Assembly: GCA_943788675.1 (NCBI GenBank)
Contig: CALSRE010000001.1
Coordinates: 113,400-177,399 of the forward strand
Direction: 5' to 3'
Source of the DNA: an uncultured bacterium
GTDB lineage: Bacteria > Fidelibacterota > Marinisomatia > Marinisomatales > Marinisomataceae
DNA: 64,000 nt
How positions within the stretch are numbered: position 1 is the stretch's first letter; every line of letters begins with the position of its first letter. A program made the translations under genes and the position numbers. Below are positions 56,574 to 64,000 of this stretch, in pieces. The notes beneath the pieces are model-generated. The model did no database searches. It saw only the letters and a list, made by a program, of their open reading frames with translations, and had not been told where the DNA came from.

Positions 56574-57558
56574 TATTTTTTAACTTTCTCTCTAATATTT
56601 CAAATCTAGTAAACAAAGCGTCTCTTTTTTGTTTTTCTTTAATTGGTCTAGCAGGGTTGCCTGCATATATTGCTGAACCAGGTAAAGACTTGAGAACACA
56701 AGATCTTGCTGCAAGAACAGCCTTTGATCCAATAGTTACATGTGGACCAACATCGCTTTTACCTGCAATTGTGACATAATCTTCTATTGTTGCGCTTCCG
56801 CCTATAAATACACCACCAGCTACTAAACATCCTTCTCCCATTTTAACATTGTGGGCTAAGTGCACTTGGTTATCGAGCTTACAATAATTTCCAATAGAGG
56901 TGTCTTGAACTGAACCTCTATCTATTGTGCATGAAGCGCCAATCTCAACATTTTCCCCAATTATGACATTTTTTATGTGGGGAATTTTATGATGACAATT
57001 GTCATTTGTATGGTAACCAAATCCATCACTACCAATTACAGTACCAGAATGAATAATGCTATTTGCTCCAATAGTAATATTATCATATAGAATAACGTTA
57101 TCATAAAGAATAGAGTTGTCCCCAATAACTGAGCCAGCACCGATTTTAACACCGCTACCAATGAATACATTGTTGCCTATTTTCACATTCTCGCCAATCA
57201 CTGAAAAAGGTCCTAAATGCAAACTTTCTTTTTTGTTTAAAGAATCATGAACGATAGAATTTTCTGAAACCTCATAGCTAGGCACGGGTCTTTGATCAAA
57301 AATGTCTAGAACTTTAATCATAGACAAATAGGGGTTATCTACAACAATTCCTGCTTTATTGCCTAAGTCTACTTCTGATGTAACAATAAAGGCTGAGGCT
57401 TTTGATTCAGCAATTGCCTTTTTGTATTTTGGAAGAAAAGCAAATGAAATAGATTCTTTAGACGCCAACACTATATCATCAACTGAAGATATAGGTATTG
57501 ATTTATCGCCAATTAATTTACCATCAATTTTATCAGCAACCTCTTTAAGAGTAATCAA
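56563..57558 (-). CDS. lpxD: UDP-3-O-acylglucosamine N-acyltransferase
   Basis: LpxD adds the second (N-linked) acyl chain of lipid A. The N-terminal uridine-binding domain (ASKESISFAFLPKYKKAI) precedes hexapeptide repeats with the catalytic His in GSDGFGYHTND. The sequence then goes through VEIGASCTIDRGSVQDTSIG and LDNQVHLAHNVKMGEGCLVA to the C-terminal helix. The 331-residue length is normal. Confidence 0.94.
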   Translation of the reverse strand: MITLKEVADKIDGKLIGDKSIPISSVDDIVLASKESISFAFLPKYKKAIAESKASAFIVTSEVDLGNKAGIVVDNPYLSMIKVLDIFDQRPVPSYEVSENSIVHDSLNKKESLHLGPFSVIGENVKIGNNVFIGSGVKIGAGSVIGDNSILYDNVILYDNITIGANSIIHSGTVIGSDGFGYHTNDNCHHKIPHIKNVIIGENVEIGASCTIDRGSVQDTSIGNYCKLDNQVHLAHNVKMGEGCLVAGGVFIGGSATIEDYVTIAGKSDVGPHVTIGSKAVLAARSCVLKSLPGSAIYAGNPARPIKEKQKRDALFTRFEILERKLKNSVI

Positions 57559-57571
57559 AGTGGTACCTTAT

Positions 57572-58090
57572 TTATTCTGATGCTTGATTAGTCTTTCTAA
57601 GCTCGTAAAGTACGTCGTCTGTTAAATCAATTGTTGGTTTTGTATACAAAGATGCTTGTGAACCATCAATGATTAAATCAAAACCTTTTGAAATGGCTAC
57701 TGAATTAACAGCTGCCTTAAATTTTTCAACAAGCTGGAACTCTAATTGGGCTTGCTTTTGGGTTAGCTCACCATTAGGTCCAACCTTAGATAGTTGAAAA
57801 CTTTGCATTGATTGATTCATATCCACAATATCTTGTTCTTTCGCTTTTTTTAAATCTTCTGAAAGCATTAAGTTTTGTTGTTCGTATTCTTTAACCATGC
57901 TATCAAGCTGAGTAGCCATTGCTTGGTATTCTTTTTGAATTACCTCTAGATCAAGTTGAAGTTGTTGCTCAACCTGCTTGAATTCTTCAAAATTTAACCT
58001 AATTGTCTCAGAAAAAACTACACCCAATTTTTGCTGAGCAAAAATCATGTTAATCATCAACACACTAAATAATATTTTTTTATTAATCAT
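57572..58090 (-). CDS. OmpH/Skp-family periplasmic chaperone
   Basis: Skp carries unfolded outer-membrane proteins to BamA. ATG 58090 gives the signal peptide MINKKILFSVLMINMIFAQ and a 172-residue protein. It is mostly a charged alpha-helical coiled coil (about 35-120). The C-terminal strand region reads ISKGFDLIIDGSQASLYTKP, with the family's DxT-like end. The track start at 58141 would overlap bamA and lacks a leader. It lies between bamA and lpxD as in many Gram-negatives. Confidence 0.88.
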   Translation of the reverse strand: MINKKILFSVLMINMIFAQQKLGVVFSETIRLNFEEFKQVEQQLQLDLEVIQKEYQAMATQLDSMVKEYEQQNLMLSEDLKKAKEQDIVDMNQSMQSFQLSKVGPNGELTQKQAQLEFQLVEKFKAAVNSVAISKGFDLIIDGSQASLYTKPTIDLTDDVLYELRKTNQASE

Positions 58091-58104
58091 ATTAACTCTC
58101 CTTT

Positions 58105-60483
58105 TTAAAAAGTTTGTCCAAATGTGATGGTATATTCCCAACCATGGGGATTTCCATCGCCATTAATATCATCAAAACCATAACCCATGTCAAAACCTAA
58201 TTTACCAAGACCTGGCATAAAAAACCTAACTCCAATTCCAGCTGATTTTTTCATGGAAATTGAATTGAATCTATCAATGTAAAATGGTTCTGTCAATCTG
58301 GATGTATTCCAGACATTTCCAAGCTCCCCAAAAGCCATGATATAAATTACAGGGTTCTCAGATATTGGATATCTTAATTCTGTAACTATTCTTCCCATTG
58401 AATTTCCACCTACAGCTTGCCCTCCATTAGATTGAGGTCCTAAAGAATTATCTGGATATCCCCTAAAAGCGTTTCCATAGGGTATTCCATTTCCTCCCAT
58501 AATAAATCGCTCATCGAATGGTACAAAGCTTGGTGTATCATTATCGACACTAATATTTTTAATAACTCCCATTTTGGCTGAACTGTATAAAATAAATTTT
58601 GAGAATGTTGGGGTGAACCATTCAAGGTTTATCATATGTTTTTGAAAATTTTCATTTCCTCCAAGGATTCCACCAGAATAGGTACTATTAATCATAAAAG
58701 TAGAACCTTTTGTAGGGAATTCTGCTCTATTTCTACTATCCCTTGAAAATGTTTGGCTTATGCTAATTCCTCTAGTTTTTTGCAGGCCACCAATATATTG
58801 ATCGATATCTGCCTGAGTACCTTCATATTCTTTCTGCATAAACTTTACCGACCACATAACTCTAAAAAAATCATCTGGCCATTCTAGTCTTCTTCCAAAA
58901 CTTGCAACAGCTCCTCCAACAGTAAAGTCTAGAGGAAAGTAATAGTTTGTAGAAGAACCTCTATACGAATAAAATACTGATGCACCAACTAAGAATGGAC
59001 TGTCGTTAATCATGGGATCTTGAAAGCTAATATTTAAAGATTTATATTTGGATGGCTCTTGACCTGAATATAAAGAAAAGTTGGTTCCTGTACTTAATCC
59101 TACATTTAATTTTTGGCCTCTACCTCTAAAATTATCAAACTCTACTCCAGCACCTCCTGTCATACCATACTCTCCAGTGAAGCCTAAATTTGCATTAATT
59201 CTTTGAGTAGATTGCTTTTCTTCTACAAAAAAATCAAGGTTTACTTTATCATCCGAAACAGGATTTACATCAGGAATAACATTATCAAAATAATTCAAAA
59301 TCCAAATATCTCTTTGACTTCTCATGAGTTTAGACCTGTTAAAAACATCCCCAGGATATATTTTAAGCTCTCTTCTAATAACATTTTCTCTTGTTTTCTC
59401 ATTTCCAGAAACAAAAATTTGGTCAATATAAACCTTATTACCCTCATTAAATTTAAATAATACATCCAAAGAATTTTCTCCAACTGGAGTGATTATTGGG
59501 GTCACATTACTAAAAATATATCCCTTATTTTGATAAATACTCATCATATTTTCATAAACAGATTTATCAAATTGTTCTTTCGAAAATATTTCTCCCTCTT
59601 TCAAGTTTAATAGTCTTTGAAGATTTTCCGTACTTGCGACCCTATTATCTTCAAATCGGAACTTTGAATACTTATATTTTGGTCCTTCATCAATTTTTAA
59701 AATCAATGAAAGGGTGGAATTATTTTTATCTACTTCTATGGTTTCACTTAGCACTCTAAAATCTCTAAAACCCTGATTATTATAAAAATTAGTTAGGCTT
59801 TCTATGTCTTCTTTTAACCTGTTCTTATCAAAATTCTTTACCCAAAATGTCCACCATTTTCTCTCTTTAGTGTTATTTAATTCTTTTCTTAATTTTCTTT
59901 GTGAAAATTGATTATTTCCAACAAAATCAATTGATGATAATCTATATTTTTTATTTTCTTTGATTAAAAATAGTATATCTTTTGCATGCTCAGTTCTTAC
60001 AACTGTGTCCTTAGGTGCCACTATTGACGGTATGACTGAGATATCATAATATCCATCCTCCTTATATAAATCTATTATAGACCTTGATGCTTCATCTAAT
60101 GAATTGATTTTAATTCTTTGCCCTTGCCTAATTGAGATTACGTCTTTTATTCTACCTTCTCTAATTGATATTCCGTCAAAAATAATATTATTTAAAACTG
60201 GATTTTCCACTACATTAATTGTTATCTCCACACCATACTGAGACTCATTATTCAACACTATAGTTATATCATTGAAAAGCCCTAAATCCCATAGTCTAGT
60301 TATTGCAGTAGAAATATCAGCTCTTTGAATTTTAGTACCATCTCTTAGGCCTGCTGAATATTTAATCATTTTGTCTGACGTTGTAGTATTGCCTTCAATA
60401 TTAACTCTATATAAAGTCACGTCTTGTGCAAATAAACCCACAAAGATAAAGGCTATAAATACTATTAATTTCAATGATTTCAT
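58105..60483 (-). CDS. bamA: Outer-membrane assembly factor BamA
   Basis: BamA inserts beta-barrels into the outer membrane. The 792 residues have a signal peptide (LIVFIAFIFVGLFAQ) and five POTRA repeats (about 22-420), including GNNQFSQRKLRKEL and GNEKTRENVIRRELKIYPGD. A 16-strand barrel ends YTITFGQTF with the terminal Phe. Barrel motifs such as RGYPDNSLGP (VRGF/Y-like loop 6 region) are visible. It lies directly upstream of skp. Confidence 0.94.
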   Translation of the reverse strand: MKSLKLIVFIAFIFVGLFAQDVTLYRVNIEGNTTTSDKMIKYSAGLRDGTKIQRADISTAITRLWDLGLFNDITIVLNNESQYGVEITINVVENPVLNNIIFDGISIREGRIKDVISIRQGQRIKINSLDEASRSIIDLYKEDGYYDISVIPSIVAPKDTVVRTEHAKDILFLIKENKKYRLSSIDFVGNNQFSQRKLRKELNNTKERKWWTFWVKNFDKNRLKEDIESLTNFYNNQGFRDFRVLSETIEVDKNNSTLSLILKIDEGPKYKYSKFRFEDNRVASTENLQRLLNLKEGEIFSKEQFDKSVYENMMSIYQNKGYIFSNVTPIITPVGENSLDVLFKFNEGNKVYIDQIFVSGNEKTRENVIRRELKIYPGDVFNRSKLMRSQRDIWILNYFDNVIPDVNPVSDDKVNLDFFVEEKQSTQRINANLGFTGEYGMTGGAGVEFDNFRGRGQKLNVGLSTGTNFSLYSGQEPSKYKSLNISFQDPMINDSPFLVGASVFYSYRGSSTNYYFPLDFTVGGAVASFGRRLEWPDDFFRVMWSVKFMQKEYEGTQADIDQYIGGLQKTRGISISQTFSRDSRNRAEFPTKGSTFMINSTYSGGILGGNENFQKHMINLEWFTPTFSKFILYSSAKMGVIKNISVDNDTPSFVPFDERFIMGGNGIPYGNAFRGYPDNSLGPQSNGGQAVGGNSMGRIVTELRYPISENPVIYIMAFGELGNVWNTSRLTEPFYIDRFNSISMKKSAGIGVRFFMPGLGKLGFDMGYGFDDINGDGNPHGWEYTITFGQTF

Positions 60484-60486
60484 TTT

Positions 60487-61173
60487 TTAAACTTTTCCAA
60501 ACTTTCTATGTCTATTTTCAAAATCTTTTATAGCTTTTTCAAGCTCATTTATATCAAATTCAGGCCAATACTTATTAGAGGTGTAAATCTCTGCATACGC
60601 TGATTGCCAAAGTAAAAAATTGCTCAACCTGGTTTCTCCACCAGTTCTTATAACTAAGTCTATGTCAGGCAATTCAGGGCAATATAAGTGATTTTTTAGA
60701 ATATCTTCATCAATTATTTCAATATTTTTCTCTAAAATTGAGTTCATTGCATCTATTATTTCTTGGCGTCCTCCATAGCTTAAAGCTAAAGTTAAAAACA
60801 AGCCCGAATTATTCTTTGTCTTATTTATTGTTTGCTCCACAAATTCCTTAGTTTTTTTTGGTAAATCCTCTAATCTTCCAACGATATTAAATCTAATATT
60901 GTTCCTCATCATGGTATCTAATTCTTTATCTAACATTAATGATAATAATTTCATTAGAGTATCGACTTCTTTTTTTGGTCTTAGCCAATTTTCATTTGAA
61001 AAAGTATATAATGTCAAGAAGGGGATTTTTTTTTTAACACATTCATTAATTATTTTTTTAGCTGTTTGGGCTCCTGCTTTGTGACCAAGAGCTCTGGGTT
61101 GATCTTGATTAATAGCCCATCTTCCATTACCATCCATAATAATTCCTAAATGGTTTATAGAACAATCATTCAT
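60487..61173 (-). CDS. uppS: Undecaprenyl pyrophosphate synthase
   Basis: UppS makes the C55 lipid carrier used for peptidoglycan and by the capsule pathway in this window. The ATG at 61173 gives MNDCSINHLGIIMDGNGRWA; the track's 61263 start adds 30 non-homologous residues. Further motifs are ALGHKAGAQTAKKII, YTFSNENWLRPKKEV, ALSYGGRQEI and DLVIRTGGETRLSNFLLWQS. At 228 residues it overlaps mrp by 8 bases. Confidence 0.94.
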   Translation of the reverse strand: MNDCSINHLGIIMDGNGRWAINQDQPRALGHKAGAQTAKKIINECVKKKIPFLTLYTFSNENWLRPKKEVDTLMKLLSLMLDKELDTMMRNNIRFNIVGRLEDLPKKTKEFVEQTINKTKNNSGLFLTLALSYGGRQEIIDAMNSILEKNIEIIDEDILKNHLYCPELPDIDLVIRTGGETRLSNFLLWQSAYAEIYTSNKYWPEFDINELEKAIKDFENRHRKFGKV

Positions 61174-62266
61174 ACTGTTTAACCAGGCTTTTGGCAATAT
61201 TAATGAATATTTCTGAGACTGGATGACCTGCATTAGATTGGACCAACGGCTCTCCATGGTCAATTGAAAGCATTAAATCTTCAGAATAAGGTATTTCTGC
61301 TAGTAATGGAATATTTAACCTTGTGCTCTCTTCAAGCCCGCCACCTTTTTTAAATAAATGAAAGTTAAATGAAAAAGATTCATTTTCTACATTGACTGAT
61401 TTTCCATTGATTGATATTTCCTTATTGTTTATCCCAGGTATTTTGCCTTCGATTTTCATGAAGGACATATTTTCAACAACTCCAAGTAATTTGGTTTTTA
61501 CTTTTTTAAACATATCTGCACCTTTTCGAACATCAGTTAATGCAATATCATTTGGTGTAGTTACAATTATAGCTCCATCTAATGGAATTTTTTGTGACAA
61601 AGTAAGCTGAACATCGCCGGTGCCTGGCGGGAGATCTAATATCAAATAATCTAACTCTCCCCATGTAACATCCTTAAAAAACTGTTCTGTCATTTTAGCA
61701 ACTAATGGGCCTCTCCAAACAACAGGTGCTTGATTGCCACTAATGAACCCAAAACTCATTAACTTTAAATTATTTTTTTCAATTGGTACAATTTTTTGCC
61801 CATCAACAACTTTTGGATTTTCATTTACTCCCATAGTAATTGGCAAAGAAGGCCCATATATATCCAAGTCTAGCAATCCGGTTTTATAGCCTAGACTAGC
61901 TAAAGCTGAAGCAATGTTTAAAGCAATAGTTGATTTACCAACCCCTCCTTTACCGCTTGCAACTGCGATAATATTTTTTATTTTGCCTGCAACGTTTGCA
62001 TCTTTATTGCTTGTGTCTACTGTTTTTCTTGTGGGTTGATCTAAAACTTTTATTTTAATTTCAAACTCTTCTGATTGAACTGATTCTAAGACTTGTTTTA
62101 CTAGCTGGTTTTTCTTTTCTTCATTTTGAGATGAAATTGAAAGCATTATTGTAATTATACTATTATCAATTATCACATCCTTAACCATTCCAAATGAAAC
62201 AATATCTCTATTGAAGCCAGGATAGTTGATTGTCTTGAGCTTTTCTAGTATTTGATTTTTATTCAT
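61166..62266 (-). CDS. Mrp/ApbC-type P-loop iron-sulfur carrier ATPase
   Basis: The 366-residue protein has an N-terminal MIP18-like (DUF59) domain (FNRDIVSFGMVKDVIID). The deviant Walker A is AVASGKGGVGKSTIALN (about residue 95), followed by LDLDIYGPSLPITMG, YLILDLPPGTGDVQLTL and VENMSF. Members assemble or carry Fe-S clusters. The CxxC typical after VENMS in some members is absent (it reads MKIEGK), so cluster binding is less certain. It is upstream of uppS and downstream of the ferredoxin gene. Confidence 0.87.
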   Translation of the reverse strand: MNKNQILEKLKTINYPGFNRDIVSFGMVKDVIIDNSIITIMLSISSQNEEKKNQLVKQVLESVQSEEFEIKIKVLDQPTRKTVDTSNKDANVAGKIKNIIAVASGKGGVGKSTIALNIASALASLGYKTGLLDLDIYGPSLPITMGVNENPKVVDGQKIVPIEKNNLKLMSFGFISGNQAPVVWRGPLVAKMTEQFFKDVTWGELDYLILDLPPGTGDVQLTLSQKIPLDGAIIVTTPNDIALTDVRKGADMFKKVKTKLLGVVENMSFMKIEGKIPGINNKEISINGKSVNVENESFSFNFHLFKKGGGLEESTRLNIPLLAEIPYSEDLMLSIDHGEPLVQSNAGHPVSEIFINIAKSLVKQYE

Positions 62267-62333
62267 TTATAAATATAGTTTTATGAGTGTAAAAATAGAA
62301 AATCAAAGCGTAAAATGTTAGGGAATTATAAAC

Positions 62334-62630
62334 TTATCTTTCTTGACCAAAAAAGCTATAATTTTTGTCGATAGAAGTTTCGTATTCATCAGGAACTTCG
62401 TCTTCATCATAAATGGCATCAACAGGACACTCAGGTTCACATGCGCCACAATCAATACATTCTTCTGGGTTTATATACAATTGCTTATTGGTAGCATCAT
62501 AGCCACTTGCTTTTGCTTCTTCTCCAGATCCTTCAGGATCGTCTGGTCCATGAATGCAATCTACTGGGCAAACTTCTACACATGCTGTATCACATGTTCC
62601 AACGCACGGATCTGCTATAATGTATGTCAT
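62334..62630 (-). CDS. Ferredoxin with two iron-sulfur cluster motifs
   Basis: Starting at ATG 62630, the 98 residues begin MTYIIADPC. The first cluster region is CVGTCDTACVEVCPVDCIHGP and the second is CIDCGACEPECPVDAIY. This is the seven- or eight-iron bacterial ferredoxin type with an insert (PEGSGEEAKASGYDATNK) between the clusters. The C-terminal tail is acidic. It is a small soluble electron carrier. The track start at 62669 would extend into the MFS leader and is unlikely. Confidence 0.88.
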   Translation of the reverse strand: MTYIIADPCVGTCDTACVEVCPVDCIHGPDDPEGSGEEAKASGYDATNKQLYINPEECIDCGACEPECPVDAIYDEDEVPDEYETSIDKNYSFFGQER

Positions 62631-62661
62631 AATTATGTTAATAATACGTAGTTTCGTTCCG

Positions 62662-63858
62662 ATGTTCAAAGGAAAAAATTTAAATATATTTTTATTAACA
62701 GTTCCGTTGATGAACTCAATTGCTAGATCGATTTACGATGTTGCCTTTATATGGCTTGTTTTAGATTTAACCAATTCTGAAAAAATCACAGGAATTGTTG
62801 CTATGACATCTTATTTACCTGCAATCTTGTGTGGCTTATTTATCGGTGCAATAGTTGACTTGTTTCCTAAAACAAAAATGATATCATTTGCAACTATAAT
62901 GCAAGGGCTAATCTTAGCGCTTATACCACTATTATTTTTTTTCAACATCACTTCTATATGGGTAATTGTATTAATTGCCTTTTTTCACAATGCATTTGGC
63001 CTACCTATGGTGCCTGCATTTAATGCCTACTTGCCAACTCAAATTGATAAAGAGGGGCTACTTAAAGCTAATTCAATTGTTAATATTTCATGGCAAACCG
63101 CAGTATTAATAGGCCCAATTATCGCTGCTCAACTTTTAACGGTTTACAACGTTGAACACTTATTTATTTTTTGTCTTTTATTTTACTTTATAGCCGCAGC
63201 TATAACTACGATGGCTCCAAAAGATCTTGTTGAAAAAGAAGAAATTAATATTAATAAAATTTTCTCGAAAACAAAAGAGGGCATTCACTATCTCAAAGAA
63301 CATACTACATTCGCATTTATCATTCTACTAACCTTGTTAAGCAATTTATTTGTGATGGGACCTGCAATAGTTGGCATACCAATATTAGTCAAGCTCTACT
63401 TGGGGGGAACCGCATCTGACTTTGCACTTGTAGAAGCATTTGTAGGTTTGGGGATGCTTATTGGAACTGCAACAGTATATAAAATTGGGAATAAGTTGCC
63501 CCATGGTCTGCTATTTCTTTTAGGATTATTTATTGATGGCGCAAGTTTTTGCTTTTACTATTTTATAGAAACATTAAGCCAATTAAGCTTTTTATCGTTC
63601 ATGCATGGCATCGGGATTCCTTTCTTAATTATTTCAAGAGTATCAATTATGCAAAAAAATATACCCGAAAAATTACTTGGCCGTATCTTTGCAATTATTT
63701 CAGTTTCAATTTTAAGCATGACTGCTGTATCTAGTGGAGTGATTGGCTTATTGACAGAGTTTATGAGTATTCATGAAATATTTTTATTATTCGGATTAAT
63801 GGCAGGATTATGTGGGGTAGCAGGACTAATTCACCCTAAAATTAGACATCTAAACTAA
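62662..63858 (+). CDS. MFS transporter (MFS_3/enterobactin-exporter-like)
   Basis: ATG 62662 gives MFKGKNLNIFLLTVPLMNSI; the track start is in the ferredoxin gene on the other strand. The 398-residue protein has about 12 membrane segments. The first half ends in a conserved-type loop (ARSIYDVAFIWLVLDLTNS, GAIVDLFPKTKMI). The central cytoplasmic loop is charged (APKDLVEKEEININ). A multi-drug or metabolite efflux role is likely; no substrate can be inferred. Its end overlaps the convergent partial gene. Confidence 0.82.
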   Translation: MFKGKNLNIFLLTVPLMNSIARSIYDVAFIWLVLDLTNSEKITGIVAMTSYLPAILCGLFIGAIVDLFPKTKMISFATIMQGLILALIPLLFFFNITSIWVIVLIAFFHNAFGLPMVPAFNAYLPTQIDKEGLLKANSIVNISWQTAVLIGPIIAAQLLTVYNVEHLFIFCLLFYFIAAAITTMAPKDLVEKEEININKIFSKTKEGIHYLKEHTTFAFIILLTLLSNLFVMGPAIVGIPILVKLYLGGTASDFALVEAFVGLGMLIGTATVYKIGNKLPHGLLFLLGLFIDGASFCFYYFIETLSQLSFLSFMHGIGIPFLIISRVSIMQKNIPEKLLGRIFAIISVSILSMTAVSSGVIGLLTEFMSIHEIFLLFGLMAGLCGVAGLIHPKIRHLN

Positions 63859-64000
63859 AAGATTTGACACTCTGGACTTTGTAAGATCTCTCAACTCTTC
63901 AACGCTTAAATCTTTATAATCAGCTGGAATAATTGGTTCTCCAAAAACAGTTATCAATTTTCCTGGATTGACAATCCAGCTATTCCTTACATTTGCGCTG
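63850..64000 (-). CDS. PlsC-like acyltransferase, C-terminal fragment (cut by right edge)
   Basis: The minus-strand frame is open from the window edge to a TAG at 63852-63850. It reads NSWIVNPGKLITVFGEPI and LSVEELRDLTKSRV. The GKxxxxFGEPI-type text and the following helix match the end of 1-acyl-glycerol-3-phosphate acyltransferases. The N-terminal HX4D motif would lie outside the window. The convergent MFS stop overlaps it by 9 bases. Confidence 0.65.
   Translation of the reverse strand, partial: SANVRNSWIVNPGKLITVFGEPIIPADYKDLSVEELRDLTKSRVSNLLV

Overview
The window is AT-rich, densely packed bacterial DNA from a Gram-negative outer-membrane organism. It encodes LpxA/C/D, BamA, Skp, Wza and a TonB-dependent receptor with an N-terminal carboxypeptidase-regulatory-like domain. 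That receptor's style, the lipid A/BamA gene block, the many ATGA overlaps and the generally weak Shine-Dalgarno signals suggest the FCB group. Candidatus Marinimicrobia (SAR406) is my best guess, from memory of family style and not from any search.

Region 1 (1-5.1 kb) holds fabH (cut by the left edge), the RNase P RNA gene, a coiled-coil zinc-ribbon protein, a tiny SET-domain protein, metK, ahcY and the start of a sugar transferase. fabH, metK, ahcY and the sugar transferase contain many single-base indels, yet the protein text between them stays conserved. This looks like consensus error rather than gene decay.

Region 2 (4.9-37.3 kb) is a large surface-polysaccharide locus in several transcription units. 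A plus-strand unit (sugar transferase, sialidase-like protein, formyltransferase, phosphoglycerate mutase, heptose kinase) converges on a long minus-strand unit: wecB, wecC, bi-domain oxidoreductase, asparagine synthase, heparinase-like protein, flippase, polymerase and three glycosyltransferases. Divergent from wecB runs the export unit: Wza, a Wzz-like protein, an APS-kinase-like protein and a very small nucleotidyltransferase. A CAU tRNA, a damaged aminotransferase/sulfotransferase pair, an M1 peptidase lipoprotein and a Wzi-like barrel follow. GmhA, a short UDP-sugar dehydrogenase, two SDR sugar-nucleotide enzymes and a DegT aminotransferase close the locus. Together these describe a Wzx/Wzy/Wza-type capsule or O-antigen pathway with UDP-ManNAcA-type and amino-sugar precursors.

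Region 3 (37.3-64 kb) is mostly housekeeping. It contains a TonB-dependent receptor ending at a clear hairpin terminator, then dnaG-cvpA-yqeY with a DNA-methyltransferase-like gene. After these come a guanidino-modifying enzyme, a DNA glycosylase, a secreted esterase, coaE, adk, floA and nfeD. The last part has an LpxL-type acyltransferase, a Sua5-type protein, a DUF3108 protein, the envelope block rseP-dxr-lpxA-fabZ-lpxC-lpxD-skp-bamA-uppS-mrp, a ferredoxin, an MFS transporter and a partial PlsC-type acyltransferase.

Most notable: a DnaG whose four zinc ligands are all replaced; a methyltransferase-like protein with a degenerate DPPY motif; an overlapping kinase/nucleotidyltransferase pair at the end of the export operon; a glycosyltransferase whose only plausible start is ACG behind GGAGG; and a SET gene translationally coupled to metK-ahcY. 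I saw no CRISPR array, insertion sequence or phage module.
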